This document shows, one piece after another, positions 60,241-64,000 of a stretch of DNA of 64,000 bases. How positions within the stretch are numbered: the first letter of the stretch is position 1; every line of letters starts with the position of its first letter. A program made the position numbers and the translations under genes. The notes beneath the pieces were generated by a model that searched no databases, was not told the origin of the DNA, and worked only from the letters and a program-made list of their open reading frames with translations. The DNA is from Streptomyces sp. XY006 (lineage in GTDB: Bacteria > Actinomycetota > Actinomycetes > Streptomycetales > Streptomycetaceae): the NCBI RefSeq assembly GCF_002237655.1, contig NZ_NOKT01000015.1, positions 124,001 to 188,000 of the forward strand. The letters run 5' to 3'.

Positions 60241-60450
60241 GGTCAACTCCACCTCGTCATCATCAACTCATCCGTCAACTCTTCCATCAAAAGCGGTCAT
60301 AGCATCACAAGACATGTGCACTGTGTGCAAGCACCCCATAACTACGTGTTGAGGGATGAATGGCGCATAAATGAACTCACGCCACACAGAAGCCCCCTGT
60401 CTCACCGACAGGGGGCCGGAAGTGAAGAGGAGGCCGGGCGGAGGCCGGAC

Positions 60451-60744
60451 TCAGAACTCGTAGTCGGCGATCACCCACGTGGCGAACTCCCGCCACAGCG
60501 CCACGCCGGCCTGGTGATCGGGGTGCTCCACGTACCGCCGCAGTGCCTCTGCGTCGTCGAAGGCGGAGTTGATGGCGAAGTCGTACGCGATGGGGCGGTC
60601 GCTGACGTTCCAGCCGAGCTCCCAGAAGCGGAGCTCGGGGATCTTGCCGTCGAGGGCGCGGAAGGCCTCGACGCCCTGCACGACCCGGGGCTCGTCGCGC
60701 TGGACGCCCTCGTTGAGCTTGAACAGGACCAGGTGGCGGATCAT
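60451..60744 (-). CDS. Dabb (stress-responsive alpha/beta barrel) family protein
   Basis: 97 residues. MIRHLVLFKLNEGVQRDEPR, PELRFWELGWNVSDRPIAYD, INSAFDDAEALRRYVEHPDH and QAGVALWREFATWVIADYEF match the dimeric ferredoxin-like Dabb fold. Function varies and is usually unknown; some are cyclases. GGAGGAAAG precedes ATG 60744. The ATG overlaps the stop of the small membrane protein gene (TGATG), so the two are translationally coupled. Confidence 0.93.
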   Translation of the reverse strand: MIRHLVLFKLNEGVQRDEPRVVQGVEAFRALDGKIPELRFWELGWNVSDRPIAYDFAINSAFDDAEALRRYVEHPDHQAGVALWREFATWVIADYEF

Positions 60745-60920
60745 CACTTTCCTCCGTTGGCGACCCAGGTGGCGAAGTCGCCCAGGGCCCGGGCGGCGTC
60801 CGAGATGCCCTGGAACCCTATCTGGACGTAGTCGGCGGCCTTGGCGGGGTCGGTGATGATCACGTACAGCGCGAAGACCACGACGACGTAGACGGCGACC
60901 TTCTTCGCGTTCACCGCCAT
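60744..60920 (-). CDS. Small membrane protein coupled to Dabb gene
   Basis: 58 residues: MAVNAKKVAVYVVVVFALYV, IITDPAKAADYVQIGFQGIS, DAARALGDFATWVANGGK. One N-terminal membrane helix and an amphipathic tail. GGGAGG precedes ATG 60920. Forms a two-gene operon with the Dabb gene through TGATG overlap. Unknown function; the coupling suggests the Dabb protein works at the membrane. Confidence 0.82.
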   Translation of the reverse strand: MAVNAKKVAVYVVVVFALYVIITDPAKAADYVQIGFQGISDAARALGDFATWVANGGK

Positions 60921-61001
60921 CGCGGCCTCCCCTGTCCCTGGTGTTTCGAACAGCGCACATGATCGCACGAAGGATCGATCACACGAAGGGTCGGATCGCA
61001 C

Positions 61002-61031
61002 GAAGGGCCCCGTCTCGCGACGGGGCCCTTC
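61002..61031 (-). terminator. Terminator after tRNA-Ser(CGA)
   Basis: 13-bp stem GAAGGGGCC-type (61002-61014 with 61019-61031), 4-nt loop, directly downstream of the minus-strand tRNA. Confidence 0.8.
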
Positions 61032-61036
61032 TCAAG

Positions 61037-61121
61037 CGGTAGCGGAGGGATTTGAACCCTCGGTGACTTGCGCCACACTCGCTTTCGAGGCGAGCTCCTT
61101 CGGCCGCTCGGACACGCTACC
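61037..61121 (-). tRNA. tRNA-Ser (anticodon CGA)
   Basis: 85-nt class II tRNA on the minus strand. Acceptor GGTAGCG (61121-61115) pairs with CGCTACC (61044-61038); anticodon loop CTCGAAA gives CGA. Long variable arm; T-arm GGGTTCAAATCCC. CCA not encoded. Terminator hairpin adjoins. Confidence 0.97.
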
Positions 61122-61169
61122 GAGGGAGACCTTACAGCAAGGTGCCGCGTGCTTCGAAATCGGTTTACG

Positions 61170-61213
61170 GCGACCACCCGGCGACCACCCGGCGACCACC
61201 CGGCGATCGACCG
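61170..61213. repeat. 11-bp tandem repeat after tadA
   Basis: GCGACCACCCG three times (61170-61202) plus one diverged copy (61203-61213), 41 bp from the tadA stop. Confidence 0.85.
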
Positions 61214-61254
61214 ACGAACGCCCGGCGCCCCCCCCGGCCACCCCCGGCGGCCGC

Positions 61255-61686
61255 TCAGCGGTCGCGGAAGAACGTGGTGAGCAGGGCGGCGCAGTCCTCG
61301 GCGAGCACGCCCTCGATCACCTCGGGCCGGTGGTTGAGGCGACGGTCGCGGACGAGGTCCCAGAGCGAGCCGGCCGCACCGGCCTTCTCGTCGCGGGCGC
61401 CGTAGACGAGCCGGTCGAGGCGGGACTGCTGGATGGCGCCCGCGCACATCGTGCAGGGCTCCAGGGTCACCACGAGCGTGCAGCCGGCGAGCCGCCACCG
61501 GCCGAGGGCGGCGGCGGCCCGCCGCAGGGCGAGGACCTCCGCGTGGGCCGTCGGGTCGCCGCCGGCCTCGCGTTCGTTGTGCCCGGCCGCGAGCACGGTC
61601 GTGCCGTCCGGGGCCAGGACCACGGCGCCGACCGGGACGTCCCCGCCCCGGACGGCCTCGGCGGCCTCGTCCAGGGCGAGGCGCAT
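61255..61686 (-). CDS. tadA: tRNA-specific adenosine deaminase
   Basis: 143 residues. Converts A34 to inosine in tRNA-Arg(ACG), whose gene lies at 37684. Zinc and catalytic motifs: DPTAHAEVLALRRAAAALG (His and Glu) and VVTLEPCTMCAGAIQQSRLD (PCxxC). ATG 61686 starts MRLALDEAAEAVRGGDVPVG. A further ~18 upstream codons (DPVRDPWRP) resemble the usual N-terminal extension, but have no ATG, GTG or TTG, so the annotated start may be right or CTG may be used. 56 bp after the partner gene. Confidence 0.93.
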   Translation of the reverse strand: MRLALDEAAEAVRGGDVPVGAVVLAPDGTTVLAAGHNEREAGGDPTAHAEVLALRRAAAALGRWRLAGCTLVVTLEPCTMCAGAIQQSRLDRLVYGARDEKAGAAGSLWDLVRDRRLNHRPEVIEGVLAEDCAALLTTFFRDR

Positions 61687-61742
61687 CGCGGGCCGCCAGG
61701 GGTCCCGTACCGGGTCCGGGGGCTGCGGGGTGGTGCGAGCGG

Positions 61743-62279
61743 TCAGCGGACGGTCTCCAGCGTCTCCGAGGCGCCCAGGGACTCGGCGATCTCGGTGACG
61801 GCGTCCGTCGACATCAGGCGCAGCTCCTTCTCGCTCACGCCGAGGTCGTCCAGGATCTGCGCGTCGCCGACCGGGCCGTGCGGCACGGACTCGGCGGAGC
61901 CGGCCACGGGGTCGGCGTCGTCGGCCTCCTCGTCGTCCGACTCGCCGTCCTCGGTGCCGTCGAGGTCGAGGGCGTCCAGGTCGTCACCGTCGTCCGGGTC
62001 CCGGCCGAGCAGTTCGTCGGTGAGCAGGATCTCGCCGTAGCTGCTGCGGGCAGCGGCGGCGGCGTCCGAGACGTAGATGCGAGGGTCCTCCTCGCCGTCC
62101 ACGCGGACCACGCCGAACCAGGCGTCCTCCTGCTCGATGAGCACGAGCACCGTGTCCTCGTCGGGGGAGGCTTCACGGGCCAGGTCGGCCAGATCCGACA
62201 GGGTTTCCACATCGTCGAGCTCTGTGTCGCTCGCTTCCCACCCGTCTTCGGTGCGCGCGAGCAGTGCGGCGAAGTACAC
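61743..62279 (-). CDS. tRNA adenosine deaminase-associated protein
   Basis: 178 residues from GTG 62279. Starts MYFAALLARTEDGWEASDTE; two small alpha/beta parts (TVLVLIEQEDAWFGVVRVDG, QILDDLGVSEKELRLMSTDA) flank a very acidic linker (DDGDDLDALDLDGTEDGESD). The family is found next to tadA in actinomycetes and is named for that neighbourhood; a direct role in tRNA editing is not shown. Likely operon with tadA. Confidence 0.88.
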   Translation of the reverse strand: MYFAALLARTEDGWEASDTELDDVETLSDLADLAREASPDEDTVLVLIEQEDAWFGVVRVDGEEDPRIYVSDAAAAARSSYGEILLTDELLGRDPDDGDDLDALDLDGTEDGESDDEEADDADPVAGSAESVPHGPVGDAQILDDLGVSEKELRLMSTDAVTEIAESLGASETLETVR

Positions 62280-62555
62280 CGTGACTCTCCCACTGGTCTT
62301 AGGCGTGCCGGTTGGGGGTCCCCCCGGCGGAGGTTACGGGCGGGGAGTGCTCGTCCGAGCCCCACCCACTCGGAATCGTGGCAGAAACAAGGCGTTCAGG
62401 GGACGTCTTCGGCTCCCTGTGTCCGGCAGTCGCGCTCGCACGCTCGTTGCCGCCACCTGCGGATCGTACGCGGCTTTGCCCTGCTCCACGCACGGTCACC
62501 CGCCACAACGTCCGCGCGGTTCGTGATCTTCCCCGGCGGTTCTCCCGCCCGTTCC

Positions 62556-62825
62556 CTACCAGCGGAACGTGCGCATGCGCATCGCGTGCCGCAGCCGGGC
62601 CGTCTTGGCGCGGCGCGGCTGGACCCGGTCGCGCAGGGCCCTGGCCTCGGCCAGGTCGCGCAGGAACCGGGCGCGGCGCCTGCGGCGCTCGGCGTCGGAC
62701 TCGTCCGCGCCGGTCCGTCCGGCTGTTCCGTCGGGCCCGGCCCGTTCGGCCGTGCGGTCGTTCTCCGGGTCCGCCCCGGGCCATGTGCGCGGTGACGGAT
62801 CGTGTCGGGTCTCCCGGTCGGGCAT
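62556..62825 (-). CDS. Small basic protein of unknown function
   Basis: 89 residues from ATG 62825; a GTG a few codons upstream is possible. A charged disordered first half is followed by an Arg-rich helical end (RRRRARFLRDLAEARALRDR, PRRAKTARLRHAMRMRTFRW) that looks conserved. Could bind nucleic acid. Divergent from upp. Between it and the TadA partner gene (62280-62555) I see no gene. Confidence 0.65.
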   Translation of the reverse strand: MPDRETRHDPSPRTWPGADPENDRTAERAGPDGTAGRTGADESDAERRRRRARFLRDLAEARALRDRVQPRRAKTARLRHAMRMRTFRW

Positions 62826-62957
62826 CTGGTTCACCACCCCCACTCCGTCTCTCCCACATTCCCCCGGACGAGCGGTTTGACGCCAGCGAACGGGTGACGG
62901 CCGGGCGGCGTACTTGCCGTGCGGCCGGGGCCGACGGGCCCGGTTACTGTTGTGGAC

Positions 62958-63593
62958 ATGCGTCTCCACGTCGTCGACCACCCCCTGGTCGCCCACAAGC
63001 TCACCACGCTGCGCGACCAGCGCACCGACTCCGCGACCTTCCGGCGTCTCGCCGACGAGCTGGTCACCCTGCTCGCCTACGAGGCCACGCGCGACGTGCG
63101 CACCGAACAGGTCGACATCCAGACGCCGGTCGCGCGGACCACGGGCGTCAAGCTCTCCCACCCGCGCCCGCTGGTGGTGCCGATCCTGCGCGCGGGTCTG
63201 GGCATGCTGGAGGGCATGGTGCGGCTGCTGCCGACCGCCGAGGTGGGCTTCATGGGCATGATCCGCAACGAGGAGACGCTGCAGGCCTCCACGTACGCGA
63301 CGCGCATGCCGGAGGACCTGTCGGGCCGTCAGGTGTACGTGCTCGACCCGATGCTCGCCACCGGCGGCACGCTGGTCGCGGCCATCCGGGAGCTCATCCG
63401 GCGCGGCGCCGACGACGTCACCGCCGTGGTCCTGCTGGCCGCGCCGGAGGGCGTGGAGGTCATGGAGCGCGAGCTGGCGGGGACGCCGGTGACGGTCGTG
63501 ACCGCCTCGGTCGACGAGCACCTGAACGAGCACGGCTACATCGTCCCCGGCCTCGGCGACGCGGGCGACCGGATGTACGGGGCGGCCGAGTAA
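62958..63593 (+). CDS. upp: Uracil phosphoribosyltransferase
   Basis: 211 residues. Makes UMP from uracil and PRPP (pyrimidine salvage). Motifs: [40 protein letters not shown], the PRPP loop [16 protein letters not shown], and the uracil-binding end [22 protein letters not shown] 62958 is fixed by conservation. No Shine-Dalgarno is evident, so it may be leaderless. Short repeats and a LytR_C gene follow convergently. Confidence 0.96.
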   Translation: MRLHVVDHPLVAHKLTTLRDQRTDSATFRRLADELVTLLAYEATRDVRTEQVDIQTPVARTTGVKLSHPRPLVVPILRAGLGMLEGMVRLLPTAEVGFMGMIRNEETLQASTYATRMPEDLSGRQVYVLDPMLATGGTLVAAIRELIRRGADDVTAVVLLAAPEGVEVMERELAGTPVTVVTASVDEHLNEHGYIVPGLGDAGDRMYGAAE

Positions 63594-63614
63594 CAGCCCC
63601 CGGCCCCTCCGGGC

Positions 63615-63695
63615 GGCTCGCAGGAGCCGCTCCGCTCACCGGCTCGGAAGGCCGCTTAGGGGCTCGTAAGGCCGCTGAAGGGCTCGGAGAGCCGT
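63615..63695. repeat. ~21-bp tandem repeats between upp and LytR_C genes
   Basis: GGCTCGGAAGGCCGCTTAGG, then GGCTCGTAAGGCCGCTGAAG, then GGCTCGGAGAGCCGTTCAGC: three diverged units plus a partial one, ending at the stop of the minus-strand gene (63696). Confidence 0.8.
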
Positions 63696-64000
63696 TCAGC
63701 AGCCCTTCTTCTTCGTCGTCGGCGCCGGCTCGGGCGTGGCCAGCTTGGTCAGTGCCCGGTCGGCGTCCGGCTTTTTCGCCAGTTCCTTGAAGGCGTCCCC
63801 GATGACGAGGTCGACGGCGGCGCCCTTGCGGGCCGCCTCGGTGCGCCGTTCGGCGCCGGGGAGCTGGGTGCCGAGCACCGGCAGCGCGGTGTCCAGGGCG
63901 GACGCGGGGCCGAGGAGCAGGCCGGTGCCCTTGACCTTCTTGTCGTACTCCTTGGTCGCGTTGCCCACGTCGCCGATCCTGAAGCCGCGCTTCTTCAGCT
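63696..64000 (-). CDS. LytR C-terminal domain protein (5' part outside window)
   Basis: The visible 101 codons include LKKRGFRIGDVGNATKEYDK, the start of a LytR_C domain (L-x-x-R-G-F-x-V-x-x-V-G-N), then VKGTGLLLGPASALDTALPV and GAAVDLVIGDAFKELAKKPD, and a Lys-rich end APTTKKKGC. The frame is open to base 64000, so a GTG at 63968 is not the start; the N-terminus, probably with a membrane anchor, lies beyond the window. Cell-envelope associated by family. Confidence 0.82.
   Translation of the reverse strand, partial: LKKRGFRIGDVGNATKEYDKKVKGTGLLLGPASALDTALPVLGTQLPGAERRTEAARKGAAVDLVIGDAFKELAKKPDADRALTKLATPEPAPTTKKKGC

Overview
The window is from a high-GC actinomycete and reads as a Streptomyces chromosome core segment. 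The grounds are very strong GC third-position bias, frequent GTG starts, SigF- and SigN-like sporulation sigma factors next to each other, a NepA-like spore-wall protein, a Streptomyces subtilisin inhibitor-like protein, a GAF-ANTAR pair, and the upp / tadA / LytR_C neighbourhood. From memory the gene order resembles the S. coelicolor SCO3970-SCO4043 region; I could not check this. I see no prophage, integrase, transposase, CRISPR array or large biosynthetic cluster.

Layout. 1-8.3 kb: 5' part of a fused glycyl-tRNA synthetase, an Xaa-Pro aminopeptidase, a GAF/PP2C phosphatase, a small prim-pol protein, a secreted protein and a SEC-C protein. 8.4-14.6 kb: RsbW-like ATPase, GDPD, HtrA-like protease, tRNA-Ser(UGA), glycosyltransferase, ferredoxin + PIG-L deacetylase. 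15-19.6 kb: one 4.7-kb gene for an HTH-nSTAND ATPase-TM-14xWD40 protein. 19.8-22.4 kb: GNAT, a broken DinB gene, a second prim-pol gene. 22.7-28.3 kb: NepA-like protein, a three-gene ChsH2-ChsH1-Ltp2-like operon, an ECF sigma factor, an acyl-CoA ligase. 28.4-37.2 kb: lipoprotein, MFS pump with divergent TetR, a 1642-aa PAS/degenerate-kinase/receiver protein, an SSI-like inhibitor. 37.4-42.3 kb: tRNA-Ser(GCU), tRNA-Arg(ACG), NUDIX, lipoprotein, MarR, membrane protein, DUF2797. 42.6-48.6 kb: a translationally coupled response regulator / sensor kinase, followed by GT2-GtrA and GT39 genes. 48.6-57.5 kb: leaderless MFS pump + TetR, PPOX, STAS, two GAF-ANTAR genes, and a MarR-MFS-YceI operon. 57.6-64 kb: small membrane protein, sigN, sigF, Dabb pair, tRNA-Ser(CGA), tadA and its partner, upp, start-less LytR_C gene.

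How parts may connect (inference). SigF and SigN are SigB-type factors, and two SigB-type promoter matches occur here: upstream of the nSTAND-WD40 gene and upstream of sigN itself. A PP2C phosphatase, an RsbW-like ATPase and a STAS protein, the parts of a partner-switching circuit, are scattered through the same 60 kb. Two loci share the operator-like core CTGACGGACnGTCAG.

The most unusual sequence signals are: (i) a pair of 12-bp hairpins at 7.05 and 19.75 kb with an identical 14-nt C-rich loop, compensatory stem changes and a shared upstream CTTGTTACC; (ii) a roughly 300-residue repeat-bearing insertion between Walker A and Walker B of the nSTAND protein; (iii) at least eight different short tandem-repeat arrays, each beside a stop codon, two of which duplicate the gene end including the stop; (iv) an MFS pump fused to three carboxypeptidase-regulatory-like beta-sandwich domains, next to a YceI protein carrying the same kind of domain.
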